From assembly GCA_016793065.1 (NCBI GenBank), contig JAEULV010000006.1, positions 35,649-99,648 on the forward strand: a DNA stretch of 64,000 bases, in the 5' to 3' direction. Below the pieces are notes generated by a model, which did not search any database, was not told the DNA's origin, and saw only the letters and a program-made list of their open reading frames with translations. Shown in pieces: positions 1 to 11,163 of this stretch; position 1 is the first letter of the stretch, and each line of letters starts with the position of its first letter. Both the position numbers and the translations under genes were made by a program. This DNA comes from Hyphomicrobiaceae bacterium (lineage in GTDB: Bacteria; Pseudomonadota; Alphaproteobacteria; Rhizobiales; Ancalomicrobiaceae).

Positions 1-377
1 GAGACATCCATTCATTCGCAAGGATAAATTCGGCTTCAACTTCGGAAGGTTGCGTTTCTCCGGGCATGAACGAGACGTCGCACGGCGTCCACCGCCGCCG
101 CGTCACGGGCGCCGGCCCCGGAGGACGGGCACGCGGTTCCGGCGCGACCAAAGGCGATTGCCGCTGCCTGTTGGAAACCGGCGCGGCAACCCCATCTATC
201 GTGTCTGAACGGCTGGCGACGGTCGCGGCAAAAGCCGCGATGGTCATAAAGCCGGGTTCAGTCCGGATGGAATTTGCCCTATCTGTCGGATGCCGGGCGC
301 GAGGCGATCCGGAGCCCCGTCCCGGCTCGGCCCGGGCGGCGCGGCAACAGCCCGGGCGCAACAGGAACTGACCGTCG
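1..377. other. Left-edge region without a supported gene
   Basis: I see no convincing gene here. A 101-codon plus-strand frame (66-371) has an Arg/Gly/Pro-rich composition typical of a random frame in GC-rich DNA and no recognisable domain. hslV, the usual partner of hslU, is not in this stretch, so the two genes are separated by at least this distance or hslV lies elsewhere. The one signal is the possible heat-shock promoter at 256-285. Confidence 0.5.
256..285 (+). promoter_or_regulatory. Possible RpoH (heat-shock) promoter of hslU
   Basis: The octamer CCTATCTG at 278-285 matches the alphaproteobacterial heat-shock -10 consensus CYTATNTG exactly and lies about 93 nt before the hslU start. 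Eighteen bases upstream is GTTC, only a weak match to the CTTG -35 element. HslU is a classical heat-shock protein, so the position makes sense, but the poor -35 keeps this tentative. Confidence 0.35.
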
Positions 378-1685
378 ATGACCAGCTTTTCTCCCCGCGA
401 GATCGTGTCCGAGCTTGACCGCTACATTGTCGGCCAGAAGGACGCCAAGCGCGCCGTTGCCATCGCGCTGCGCAATCGCTGGCGGCGCCAGCAGCTGACC
501 GGGCAGATGAAGGAGGAGGTTCTGCCGAAGAACATCCTGATGATCGGCCCGACCGGCGTCGGCAAGACCGAGATCTCGCGACGGCTGGCCAAGCTCGCCG
601 GGGCGCCGTTCCTCAAGGTCGAGGCAACCAAGTTCACCGAGGTCGGCTATGTCGGCCGCGACGTCGACAGCATCGTGCGCGATCTGGTCGAGGTCGGCAT
701 CGCGCTGGTGCGCGACAAGAAGCGCGAGGCGGTGCAGGCGCGGGCGCAGCTGGCGGCGGAGGAGCGGGTGCTCGACGCGCTGGTCGGCAAGACCGCGTCG
801 CCGGCGACGCGCGAGAGCTTCCGCGCCAAGCTGCGGGCGAGCCAGCTCGACGACAAGGAAATCGAGATCGAGGTAGCCGGCGGCGGCGGATCGGTGCCGA
901 GCTTCGACATTCCCGGCATGCAGGGCGGCATCGGCGTGATGAACCTGTCGGACATGTTCGGCAAGGCATTCGGCGGCGGCAAGAAGACCCGCAAGGTCAG
1001 CGTGCGCGACAGCTACTCGATCCTGATCGCCGACGAGAGCGACAAGCTGCTCGACCAGGACGCGGTGATCCAGGAGGCGATCAAGGCGGTGGAGGAGAAC
1101 GGCATCGTCTTCCTCGACGAGATCGACAAGATCTGCGCCCGCGGCGAAGGCCGCGCCGGGGCGGACGTGTCGCGCGAGGGGGTGCAGCGCGACCTCTTGC
1201 CGCTGATCGAGGGCACGACGGTTTCCACCAAGTACGGGCCGGTGAAGACCGACCACGTGCTGTTCATCGCCTCCGGCGCCTTCCATGTGTCGAGCCCGGC
1301 CGATCTGCTGCCGGAGCTGCAGGGGCGGCTGCCGATCCGGGTGGAGCTGAAGCCGCTCGGCCGCGACGACTTCAAGCGGATCCTGACCGAGACCGAGGCG
1401 AGCCTGATCAAGCAATATGTGGCGCTGCTCGGCACCGAGGGGGTGACGCTTGCCTTCGCCGACGACGCGATCGACGAGATCGCGACGCTGGCGGTGGAGA
1501 TCAACTCGACGGTGGAGAATATCGGCGCGCGGCGCCTGCAGACGGTGATGGAGCGGATTCTCGACGAAATCTCGTTCACCGCCACCGACCGCGCCGGAGA
1601 GACAATCGCCGTCGACCGGGCCTATGTGAAGGTGCAGATCGGCGATCTGGCCAAGAATGCCGACCTGTCGCGGTTCATTCTGTGA
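378..1685 (+). CDS. hslU: ATP-dependent protease ATPase subunit HslU
   Basis: This is the AAA+ unfoldase of the cytoplasmic HslUV (ClpYQ) protease, which unfolds substrates and feeds them to the HslV peptidase. The 435-residue length is normal. Walker A (GPTGVGKT) is at residues 57-64 and Walker B (VFLDEIDKI) near residue 244. The variable I-domain lies between them with a Gly-rich segment. The C-terminus ends DLSRFIL, the tail that inserts into HslV. ATG 378 starts the family-typical N-terminus ([19 protein letters not shown]). hslV is not adjacent, unlike the contiguous hslVU operon of enterics. A heat-shock-like -10 lies upstream. Confidence 0.97.
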   Translation: MTSFSPREIVSELDRYIVGQKDAKRAVAIALRNRWRRQQLTGQMKEEVLPKNILMIGPTGVGKTEISRRLAKLAGAPFLKVEATKFTEVGYVGRDVDSIVRDLVEVGIALVRDKKREAVQARAQLAAEERVLDALVGKTASPATRESFRAKLRASQLDDKEIEIEVAGGGGSVPSFDIPGMQGGIGVMNLSDMFGKAFGGGKKTRKVSVRDSYSILIADESDKLLDQDAVIQEAIKAVEENGIVFLDEIDKICARGEGRAGADVSREGVQRDLLPLIEGTTVSTKYGPVKTDHVLFIASGAFHVSSPADLLPELQGRLPIRVELKPLGRDDFKRILTETEASLIKQYVALLGTEGVTLAFADDAIDEIATLAVEINSTVENIGARRLQTVMERILDEISFTATDRAGETIAVDRAYVKVQIGDLAKNADLSRFIL

Positions 1686-1816
1686 GGCCGGCGCAGGCCT
1701 GCCCCGCCGGCGGAGCCGAAGCGTGAGCGACCGGCCCGTGCAATGATCCGGTCCGCCGGCAGGATGATGCCGGCGCTTCGAACCTGTCAGGTCGCCCACG
1801 TCACAGAGGACCGCCA

Positions 1817-2467
1817 ATGCCCGACTTTCCCCAGCTTGCCCTCTATCTGGCGGCGGCCTTGGTGCTGGCGATCACGCCCGGTCCCGGCCTGTTCTATGTC
1901 GCCGCGCGCACGCTTGCCGGCGGGCGCGCCGAGGGGATCGCCTCCAGCTTCGGCACCGGGCTCGGCGGCATGGTGCATGTCGTCGCCGGGAGCCTGGGGG
2001 TTTCGGCAGTGGTGCTGGCCAGCGCTGAGCTGTTCACGCTCCTGAAGCTGATCGGGGCGGCCTATCTGGTCTGGCTCGGCATCCGCACCATCCAGTCCGC
2101 CCGCCGCGAGGGGGCGAATGCCCTCGCCGGCGGGGCCGATGGCACGGCGATCGGGCCGCGCCGGGCGTTTCGCGAGGGCGTGCTGGTGGAAGCGCTGAAC
2201 CCGAAGACGGCGGCGTTCTTCCTGGCGTTCATTCCGCAATTCCTCGATCCGGGCGCGGGCGGCATCGCGTTGGCCTTCGTCGTTCTCGGCTTCGTGTCGG
2301 TGGTGTTCAACACGCTGGCCGATGTGGTGGTGGCAATCGCCGCCAGCCGCATCCGCGCCGGCGCCGCGCGGCGCCCGGCCCTGATCTCGCGCCTGCGGCA
2401 GGGCTCCGGCGGCGCGATGATCGCGCTCGGCCTCGGGCTGGCGCTGGCGCGGCGACCGGCGGCGTGA
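1817..2467 (+). CDS. LysE/RhtB family amino-acid exporter
   Basis: A 216-residue inner-membrane protein of the LysE/RhtB family, which exports amino acids or related small molecules. The N-terminus carries the family signature ITPGPGLFYVAARTLAGGR (from about residue 17), followed by roughly six hydrophobic segments and the mid-protein LNPKTAAFFLAFIPQF motif. A good ribosome-binding site (AGAGGA, 1805-1810) precedes ATG 1817. It stands 131 nt after hslU and about 240 nt before gyrB, on the same strand as both but with no functional tie. The substrate cannot be read from the sequence. Confidence 0.9.
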   Translation: MPDFPQLALYLAAALVLAITPGPGLFYVAARTLAGGRAEGIASSFGTGLGGMVHVVAGSLGVSAVVLASAELFTLLKLIGAAYLVWLGIRTIQSARREGANALAGGADGTAIGPRRAFREGVLVEALNPKTAAFFLAFIPQFLDPGAGGIALAFVVLGFVSVVFNTLADVVVAIAASRIRAGAARRPALISRLRQGSGGAMIALGLGLALARRPAA

Positions 2468-2617
2468 ACGACGCCGCGATTTTCGCCGACCGAAGCATGA
2501 ATTGACCACACCACCGGGCCCGGCTTGCGCCTGCCCGACGGGCGGAAACCGGGCGGTTCGCGAGCGTTTTGGCGCAGGCGTCGAACGGCGCGATTCCGGG
2601 CTTATTTTTCCCTTTAA

Positions 2618-5140
<2,523 letters not shown>

Positions 5141-5145
5141 GGCAG

Positions 5146-5170
5146 CGGGGGCGGCCCAACGGCCGCCGCG
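5146..5170. terminator. GC hairpin between convergent gyrB and trmB
   Basis: GGCGGCC (5150-5156), loop CAAC and GGCCGCC (5161-5167) form a perfect 7-bp stem between the converging gyrB and trmB stop codons. There is no U-tract on either side, so it may be a transcript-end stabilising hairpin rather than a true intrinsic terminator. Confidence 0.4.
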
Positions 5171-5197
5171 AGCGCCCGAACGCGCGCCGGGCTGGCG

Positions 5198-5941
5198 TCA
5201 GAGCCGCTCGAAGCGGAAATAGGCGGGGGTGCGGCCCTCGCGCAGCGCCTTCTGCTCGTAGCGGGTCGAGTGCCAGCCGTCCCACGGCCGGTGCCAGTCG
5301 GCCGAAGTGGTCGCGGTCCAGCGAAACGCCGGGTGGGCGAGGACGTGCTCGAGCGTCCAGTCGACATAATTCGCCCAATCGCTGGCATAACGGAATTCGG
5401 CACCGGGCTTCAGCACCCGGGCGATGCGGTCGAGCGTGTCGAGCTGGACGAAACGGCGTTTCCAGTGGCGGGTCTTCGGCCAGGGATCGGGATAGAGCAG
5501 GTAGAACCGGTCGAGGCAGGCATCGGGCAGCCAGTCGAGCAGCGGCACCGAATCGGCGGCGTGCAGGCGCAGGCGATCGCCGAAGCCGGCCTCCTCCACC
5601 CGCATCAGCAGCTTGGCCATGCCGTTGACGAAGGGTTCGGCGCCGATGACGCCGAGATCCGCATCGGTCTCCAGCATCGACAGCAGATGCTCGCCACCGC
5701 CGAAGCCGCTCTCCATGTAGACGCGGCTGACCGATCGGCCGAACAGGTCGGCGATCGCAACCGGCGCCGGCTTTGTCAGGTCGACGGCAAGGGCCGGCAG
5801 GTTTTCGTCGATGACGCGGCCCTGGCCAAGGCGCAGCGGACGGCCCTTGCGGCGGCCGTAGAAGGCGCCCGGGCGATCGGCGGTGTCGCCGGTCGGCGGC
5901 AGGACCGGCGTGGCGGGATCAGCGGCAGGGTCGGCGATCAT
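5198..5941 (-). CDS. trmB: tRNA (guanine(46)-N7)-methyltransferase TrmB
   Basis: SAM-dependent Rossmann-fold methyltransferase that makes m7G46 in the variable loop of tRNAs. Family motifs are visible: FYGRRKGRPLRLGQ near the N-terminus, MESGFGGGEHLL (SAM-binding loop; the Ser replaces the more usual Ile/Val), FYLLYPDPWPKTRHWKRRF (catalytic/tRNA-binding block), and the C-terminal TRYEQKALREGR. The start is ATG 5941 (247 residues) with GAGG 12 nt upstream; a longer frame reaches 5995 but adds unconserved residues. It lies downstream of metK, which supplies its methyl donor, a gene pair common in this order. Confidence 0.95.
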   Translation of the reverse strand: MIADPAADPATPVLPPTGDTADRPGAFYGRRKGRPLRLGQGRVIDENLPALAVDLTKPAPVAIADLFGRSVSRVYMESGFGGGEHLLSMLETDADLGVIGAEPFVNGMAKLLMRVEEAGFGDRLRLHAADSVPLLDWLPDACLDRFYLLYPDPWPKTRHWKRRFVQLDTLDRIARVLKPGAEFRYASDWANYVDWTLEHVLAHPAFRWTATTSADWHRPWDGWHSTRYEQKALREGRTPAYFRFERL

Positions 5942-6000
5942 CGGGGTCAACCTCGCGGCGGCGGCACTGGCGCCGGGGCGGCAAAGGGGCGTCAAACAGG

Positions 6001-6030
6001 CGCGGCCCGGACGAGACCGTCCGGACCGCG
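6001..6030 (-). terminator. Hairpin between metK and trmB
   Basis: Read on the minus strand, GGTCCGGAC - GGTCTC - GTCCGGGCC forms a 9-bp stem with one G-U pair just after the metK stop. The bases after it contain only a short T-run. It may attenuate read-through from metK into trmB or stabilise the metK mRNA. Confidence 0.35.
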
Positions 6031-6082
6031 AAACCTCTCACACCAGGGGCCGAGGGCGCCGACGCGCCCGAGCTGCGGCCGA

Positions 6083-7282
6083 TCAGGCGCCGAAGTGACG
6101 ACGCAGGGCGTCGGCGAGGTCGGTCTTCTCCCAGGAGAAGCCGCCCTCGGCATCGGGCGTGCGGCCGAAGTGGCCGTAGGCGGCGGTGCGGGCGTAGATC
6201 GGCTTGGCGAGGTCGAGATGGGTGCGGATGCCGCGCGGGGTGAGACGCATCAGCTCCGGCAGGATCTTTTCCAGCGCCGCCGGGTCGACATTGCCGGTGC
6301 CGTGGGTGTCGACATAGAACGACAGCGGCTCGGAAACGCCGATGGCGTAGGAGATCTGGATGGTGCACTTCTCGGCGAGGCCGGCGGCAACGACGTTCTT
6401 GGCGAGGTAGCGGCAGGCATAGGCAGCCGAACGGTCGACCTTGGTCGGGTCCTTGCCGGAGAAGGCGCCGCCGCCATGGGGCGAGGCGCCTCCGTAGGTG
6501 TCGACGATGATCTTGCGGCCGGTCAGGCCGCAATCGCCGTCGGGGCCGCCGATGACGAAGTTGCCGGTCGGGTTGACGTGCCAGACGGTCGCCGGGGTGA
6601 CGAGGCCGGCCGGGAAGACGCCGAGGACGTAGGGGCGGACGATCTGCATCACGTCGTCGGGCGTCAGGCCTTCCTTGTGCTGCGTCGACACGACGATCTG
6701 GGTGACCTCGACCGGCTTGCCGTCGACATAGCGCAGGGTGACCTGACTCTTGGCGTCGGGCTCCAGGCCGGCTTCCTTGCCGGAATGGCGGACGTCGGCG
6801 AGGGTCTTCAGGATGTTGTGCGAATACTGCAACGTCGCCGGCATCAGTTCCGGCGTCTCGTTGGTGGCGTAGCCGAACATGATGCCCTGGTCGCCGGCGC
6901 CTTCGTCCTTGTTGGCCTCGGCCTTGCTGTCAACGCCCATGGCGATGTCGGCGGACTGGGCGTGGAGGTGGCACTCGATATGGGCATTCTTCCAGTGGAA
7001 GCCGTCCTGCGCGTAACCGATATCCTTGATGGCGGCGCGGGTGTTCTCGATCAGCAATTCCGGGGTCACGGAAGCCGGGCCGCGGGTCTCGCCGGCGAGG
7101 ACGACGCGATTGGTGGTGGCGAGCGTCTCGCAGGCGACGCGGATGTTGGACAGATCCCAGCCAGCCTTGGCGCCTTCGCGGAAGAAGGTATCGACAACTT
7201 CGTCGGAGATACGGTCGCAGACTTTGTCCGGATGGCCTTCGGAGACGGATTCACTGGTGAAAAGATAAGACGTGCGCGCCAC
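6083..7282 (-). CDS. metK: S-adenosylmethionine synthetase
   Basis: Makes SAM from methionine and ATP in the cytoplasm. Motifs in order: [19 protein letters not shown] (residues 7-25), the ATP-binding [28 protein letters not shown], and the Lys/Gly-rich [19 protein letters not shown]. The start is GTG 7282, giving the family N-terminus [12 protein letters not shown]. An AGAGGA ribosome-binding site is 8 nt upstream. Extending upstream would enter the leader RNA. The product is 399 residues, normal for the family. A consensus sigma-70 promoter at 7461-7489 drives it, probably with trmB. Confidence 0.97.
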   Translation of the reverse strand: MARTSYLFTSESVSEGHPDKVCDRISDEVVDTFFREGAKAGWDLSNIRVACETLATTNRVVLAGETRGPASVTPELLIENTRAAIKDIGYAQDGFHWKNAHIECHLHAQSADIAMGVDSKAEANKDEGAGDQGIMFGYATNETPELMPATLQYSHNILKTLADVRHSGKEAGLEPDAKSQVTLRYVDGKPVEVTQIVVSTQHKEGLTPDDVMQIVRPYVLGVFPAGLVTPATVWHVNPTGNFVIGGPDGDCGLTGRKIIVDTYGGASPHGGGAFSGKDPTKVDRSAAYACRYLAKNVVAAGLAEKCTIQISYAIGVSEPLSFYVDTHGTGNVDPAALEKILPELMRLTPRGIRTHLDLAKPIYARTAAYGHFGRTPDAEGGFSWEKTDLADALRRHFGA

Positions 7283-7454
7283 GAGATGATCCTCTTGAGC
7301 AAGATCCGCTGGGAGGCAATCGAATGCCCGACGGACAACATCGGAAAAACAGCTGGTTGCGCCATATGCCCGACTGTCACTCGCCGGAAGCGGACCAGGG
7401 TTGGCAAAAGACAGACTGGCGGCGACAGCCGCCCGCAATTCCACCTTTCGAACC
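7283..7454 (-). other. metK 5' leader with hairpins
   Basis: From the predicted transcription start near 7454, the leader is about 170 nt. It contains a perfect GGCGGC-TGTC-GCCGCC hairpin, and the nonamer GTCGGGCAT occurs twice about 50 nt apart. I could not match it to the SAM-I, SAM-II or SAM/SAH riboswitch consensus by eye. A regulatory role is possible but unproven. Confidence 0.3.
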
Positions 7455-7460
7455 ATGGGC

Positions 7461-7489
7461 CATATACGGGCGGAATAAAGTCTAGTCAA
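7461..7489 (-). promoter_or_regulatory. Sigma-70 promoter of metK
   Basis: On the minus strand TTGACT (7489-7484) and TATATG (7466-7461) are separated by exactly 17 nt. This is close to the housekeeping consensus and correctly placed for metK. Confidence 0.7.
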
Positions 7490-7530
7490 CCCACAAGATG
7501 AAGCGAGGTTTGCGAATGGAGGAATTTGCC

Positions 7531-7605
7531 ATGACGCCGGCCTCGCCGGCGATCATGGCTCCGGCTCCGCCAATAATGCATGGATGGTTCTTCGATTTCG
7601 TCTAA
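7531..7605 (+). CDS. Candidate 24-residue small ORF with strong ribosome-binding site
   Basis: ATG 7531 follows GGAGG by 8 nt, an ideal Shine-Dalgarno arrangement. The peptide is rich in Ala/Pro and ends in HGWFFDFV before TAA. It is divergent from metK and converges on the HTH gene. No plus-strand gene follows, so it is not an obvious attenuator peptide. The evidence is only the strong translation signal and the aromatic C-terminus. The surrounding 7490-7795 interval holds nothing else I can support; an 80-codon frame from 7621 overlaps the praR end and looks random. Confidence 0.3.
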   Translation: MTPASPAIMAPAPPIMHGWFFDFV

Positions 7606-7795
7606 GCGAATTTATATAGAATGCGAGAGCGCTGCTTGACCAAGCATGAAAAATTAAATCCCGCCATCGTCGATGTCGCGACAATTGATCGCGCTGCATT
7701 TCAACGGACTTCACCAGATATGCGCATGAACGAACAAAGCCCGTCCGCCGGAGTTACCGGGCAGCCGGGCCTCGAATTCAACGATATCGGCAGGC

Positions 7796-8227
7796 TCAGT
7801 CTTCTTCGCCGGCGAGGGCGCGAACCAGATCGACAACCTTGCGGCGGACCTTCGGTTCCTTGATGCGTACGAACGCCTTGTTGAGCTGCAGCCCCTCGCT
7901 CGACGACAGGAAGTCGACGACGTAGGAAGTCGACTGGGATTCCTGGAAGCCGGCGGTCGGCATGCCGGGTTCGGCCGGAATCAGCGGAGCAAGAACCGGA
8001 GCGTCCTCAAAGAAGAACGACACCGGGACATTCATCACGCGAGCAATCGCCTGCAGACGGCTGGCGCCAATGCGATTGGTGCCCTTTTCGTATTTCTGAA
8101 TTTGCTGAAACGTGATGCCGAGATGTTCGCCGAGCTTTTCCTGACTCATGCCGAGCATCATTCGACGAAGACGGACGCGACTGCCGACATGAACGTCGAT
8201 CGGGTTAGGTGACTTTTTGCTGATCAT
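7796..8227 (-). CDS. praR: XRE-family transcriptional regulator, PraR-like
   Basis: A 143-residue DNA-binding protein with an N-terminal helix-turn-helix at about residues 12-66 (VGSRVRLRRMMLGMSQEKLG, then FQQIQKYEKGTNRIGASRL). Its C-terminal half (SFFFEDAP onward) matches the PraR/SinR-like regulators of rhizobia as I recall them. Those repress biofilm, adhesion and reb genes and lie next to metK. The start ATG 8227 (MISKKSPNPID) fits the family; the frame continues upstream to 8323 without conserved sequence. It sits between lnt and metK, the conserved rhizobial order. Confidence 0.8.
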   Translation of the reverse strand: MISKKSPNPIDVHVGSRVRLRRMMLGMSQEKLGEHLGITFQQIQKYEKGTNRIGASRLQAIARVMNVPVSFFFEDAPVLAPLIPAEPGMPTAGFQESQSTSYVVDFLSSSEGLQLNKAFVRIKEPKVRRKVVDLVRALAGEED

Positions 8228-8425
8228 GTTTTCCCCGTTCGCCTGTCGTGAACGAATGATCTTGTGTTTTGTTGGTTGAGGCCCGGCCAATCTACGCCGT
8301 AACGGAAACGCACCGAACCGCATGCGAATGACTCATCATTATCGTTTAGGCGCGACGATGGCTTCATGGCCAAGCGCCATGTATCACGACGAATCGATAT
8401 TGTGATTGATGCAGCCTTAAGTCAA

Positions 8426-10051
8426 TCAGCCTCGTTCAATATAGTTACCGCGAATGGCGACATTTAACAAAAATCCGCTAAGGAGAAGGCTTAAAAGTAA
8501 CCAATCTCCAAGGCGGGCGTAGAGCGGGCTGGCGATCGCCGCCGGAAGGGCACCGTCAAGAATACCGATGATGTCAATATCCAATCGGGCCACAACTCGT
8601 CCGACTGGATCAACTATAGCAGAAATGCCAGTGTTGGCCGCGCGAACAACGGGAATACCTTCCTCGACTGCACGTATTTGCACCTGATGGAAGTGTTGGC
8701 GTGGTCCAGGGGTGTTGCCAAACCATCCGTCATTGGTGACGTTGACGATCCAGCCCGGGCGCTCGTTCTCGCCGATCACCGCGCCGGGAAAGATGATTTC
8801 ATAGCAGATCAGCGGGGCAAAGCCCGGCGCGCCGCGCACCGGCAAGGTGCGCAGGCCCGGTCCCGGCTCGAAGCCGCCGGCGAGGCCGCCGACATTGTCG
8901 ATGCCCCACGACTTCAGCAGATCGAAGAACGGGATGTACTCGCCGAACGGCACGAGGTGGGCCTTGTCGTAGGCTGCCTCGATATGACCGTCGTCGCCGA
9001 TGACATAGAGGGTGTTGTAGTAGTGCGGCGCCTTCTCGCCGGCCGACGGCGGCTCGAGCCGGTTGGCGCCGGTGATGAGGGTGACATTGGCGGGCAGCGC
9101 GGCGGCGATTTCGGCTAGGGCGCCGGGTTCGCGGGCGAGGAGGTAGGGAAACGGCGATTCCGGCCAGATCAGATGGGTGACATCGGCCAGCCCGGAGCGT
9201 TCCGGCGAGGTCGGGCGGTCCGACAGTTTCAGCAGGCGCGGGATGACCTTGGACGTCGCCTCCGACTGCCATTTCAGCATCTCGTCCTGGGCGGGCTGGA
9301 CGATGCGCAGCTTGACGTCGGGGACGAAGGCCGTCGGGTTCGCCTGCAGGCGCCAGATGCCGAAGCCGGCGATGGCGACGGCCAGCAGGACGGCAAAGGC
9401 CGCATAGCGACGGCCGGCGCGCAGGGCGACGCCCTCGGCGGCGATCACGGCGGCGGGGGCGGCAAACAGCAGCACGGAGAGGAAACTCAGGCCGTAGCCG
9501 CCGACCAGCGCCGCCGTCTGCATGCCGACCGGCTCGGCGGCGAGCGCATAGCCGATCTGATTCCACGGAAAGCCGGTCAGCACATGGCCGCGCAGCCATT
9601 CGGCGGCGGCAAGCCCGACGGCAAGGGCGATGATCCGGCGCCAGCCGTCGCGCCAGAGCAGGCGGGCGATGACCATGGCGAGGCCGTAGAACAACGCCAG
9701 TCCGACCGGCATGGCCAGAACCGCCGCCGGCATCAGCCAGGCGAAGCGTTCGGCATCGACGAGGAAGGCCGAGCCGATCCACCACAAGCCGGCGAGGAAG
9801 TAGCCGAAGCCGAACCACCAGCCGGTCCAGAATGCCGGCATCAGCCGGCGAACGCGTCCCGATCGGGCGGTTTCGACGGCGCCCTCGATCAGGAACAGCA
9901 GGGCCGGCAACGTGACGAACAGGATCGGCGCCAGATGGAACGGCGCCTGGGCCAGCGCCGACAGCGCGCCGAACAGAAAGGCGAGGCCGCGCCGGCGCCA
10001 GCCATGGGCGAGAACGAGGTGAGAGGCAAAACGCTCCAGCGCGTCGAGCAT
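8426..10051 (-). CDS. lnt: Apolipoprotein N-acyltransferase
   Basis: Inner-membrane enzyme that adds the third acyl chain to the N-terminal Cys of lipoproteins. The 541-residue protein has about six N-terminal membrane segments, a nitrilase-fold periplasmic domain, and a last membrane helix near the C-terminus. The Glu-Lys-Cys triad is visible: Glu in WPESPFPYL, Lys in YDKAHLVPFGEY and Cys in LICYEIIFPG. VTNDGWFGNTPGPRQH is another conserved block. The gene is transcribed towards praR and metK with 198 nt before praR. Confidence 0.96.
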   Translation of the reverse strand: MLDALERFASHLVLAHGWRRRGLAFLFGALSALAQAPFHLAPILFVTLPALLFLIEGAVETARSGRVRRLMPAFWTGWWFGFGYFLAGLWWIGSAFLVDAERFAWLMPAAVLAMPVGLALFYGLAMVIARLLWRDGWRRIIALAVGLAAAEWLRGHVLTGFPWNQIGYALAAEPVGMQTAALVGGYGLSFLSVLLFAAPAAVIAAEGVALRAGRRYAAFAVLLAVAIAGFGIWRLQANPTAFVPDVKLRIVQPAQDEMLKWQSEATSKVIPRLLKLSDRPTSPERSGLADVTHLIWPESPFPYLLAREPGALAEIAAALPANVTLITGANRLEPPSAGEKAPHYYNTLYVIGDDGHIEAAYDKAHLVPFGEYIPFFDLLKSWGIDNVGGLAGGFEPGPGLRTLPVRGAPGFAPLICYEIIFPGAVIGENERPGWIVNVTNDGWFGNTPGPRQHFHQVQIRAVEEGIPVVRAANTGISAIVDPVGRVVARLDIDIIGILDGALPAAIASPLYARLGDWLLLSLLLSGFLLNVAIRGNYIERG

Positions 10052-10176
10052 GGTCGGATCCTTCCCGGTCGAATCACCCGCGCGGGGCGCAAACTCGGGG
10101 CGATCCTAGTTTCTCGCGATGACCGATAGAATCTGCCCTTGGCGGAAATCGCCGTCCAGCCGGCGGTTGGCCGGCG

Positions 10177-10905
10177 TCAGCGGCCGCGGCGATAGACCCA
10201 GACGCGCGCCGGCGGCAGGTTCATCACCACCCAGTTCGAACGCTCGATGCTGTAGTCGCCGGCGCCGGGCGGTACCGGCGGCACCAGCGAATAGGAAAAC
10301 TGCACGAAGGGGGCACCGGGCGGCATCATCGCCAGGGCTTCCTCAAGCAGGTGGATACGCTGGGCCGGTGGTCGGGTCAGCAGCGGCAGGCCGGACACGA
10401 CCGCAGCGAGCGGCGCCTCGCCGAGGCGGCCGAGCGTGCGGCGGATGGCGTAAGCATCGCCGTGGACGACATGGATGCCGGGAAAGCGATGGCGCAGCAA
10501 GGTGCAGAAATCGGCGGAATACTCAATCGAGGCGAGGCGTTCGGGTGGAACGCCGCGATCAAGCAGCGCCTTGGTCACGACGCCGGTTCCCGGTCCGAGC
10601 TCGACCACCATGCCGGGGCGGGCGGGATCGACGAAGGCGGCCATGCGCGCCGCCAATGCCGGGCTCGACGGCGTGACGGCGCCCATCTGCATCGGCTTGT
10701 CGACCCAGGTCTTGAGGAAGCGGATGTCGTCGGCGACCTTGGCCTTGATGTCGGCGGAGAATTCCTCGAAATCGGCCTGCCATTCGGCCTTCAACTCGTC
10801 GGCCCTGCCGGGCAATTCGCGCATCCGGCCCGGCAGCGAGCGGATCTGCCGGCCAAGGCGGGCGGCGACGGGATTTTGCGGCTTCTTGGCCGGGCGATGC
10901 GGCAT
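10177..10905 (-). CDS. pmtA: Phospholipid N-methyltransferase-like protein (PmtA type)
   Basis: Class I SAM-dependent methyltransferase of 242 residues. The SAM loop VVELGPGTGVVTKALLDRG is near residue 100, preceded by the block IRFLKTWVDKP and GAVTPSSPALA and followed by SGLPLL. This combination is typical of the rhizobial PmtA family, which methylates phosphatidylethanolamine toward phosphatidylcholine at the membrane. Its position directly downstream of dnaJ repeats the rhizobial dnaK-dnaJ-pmtA order. ATG 10905 is chosen because the frame beyond it is unconserved. An rRNA-dimethyladenosine-like function is less likely because of the N-terminal block. Confidence 0.75.
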   Translation of the reverse strand: MPHRPAKKPQNPVAARLGRQIRSLPGRMRELPGRADELKAEWQADFEEFSADIKAKVADDIRFLKTWVDKPMQMGAVTPSSPALAARMAAFVDPARPGMVVELGPGTGVVTKALLDRGVPPERLASIEYSADFCTLLRHRFPGIHVVHGDAYAIRRTLGRLGEAPLAAVVSGLPLLTRPPAQRIHLLEEALAMMPPGAPFVQFSYSLVPPVPPGAGDYSIERSNWVVMNLPPARVWVYRRGR

Positions 10906-11163
10906 CGGGCGTCCTTTGGTTGTCGTCGGCAGGCGACGGCGCGGCCGACGATCCCGCAAGGGACGGGCACGATAACGCGCCTGCCTCGCACAAGATGCAA
11001 GGCCTTTTCGTCCGAAGCGGGGCAACCGCGTCGAACCGCGATCGGCGAGCCGGCCTTGCGGCGCGACTAGCGTAAAATCGCCGTTCCATGACGCATTTTT
11101 GACAAATGCCACCGCGCGTCAAGGGCGGCGCGGCGTTTTCGACCGGGGGGTGCGACCGGCGCG

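Noticed and set aside
279..1817. A 512-codon minus-strand frame opposite hslU
   Set aside because: It is antisense to hslU, has an Arg/His/Leu-rich composition, and carries no domain. In GC-rich DNA the frame opposite a real gene is often open.
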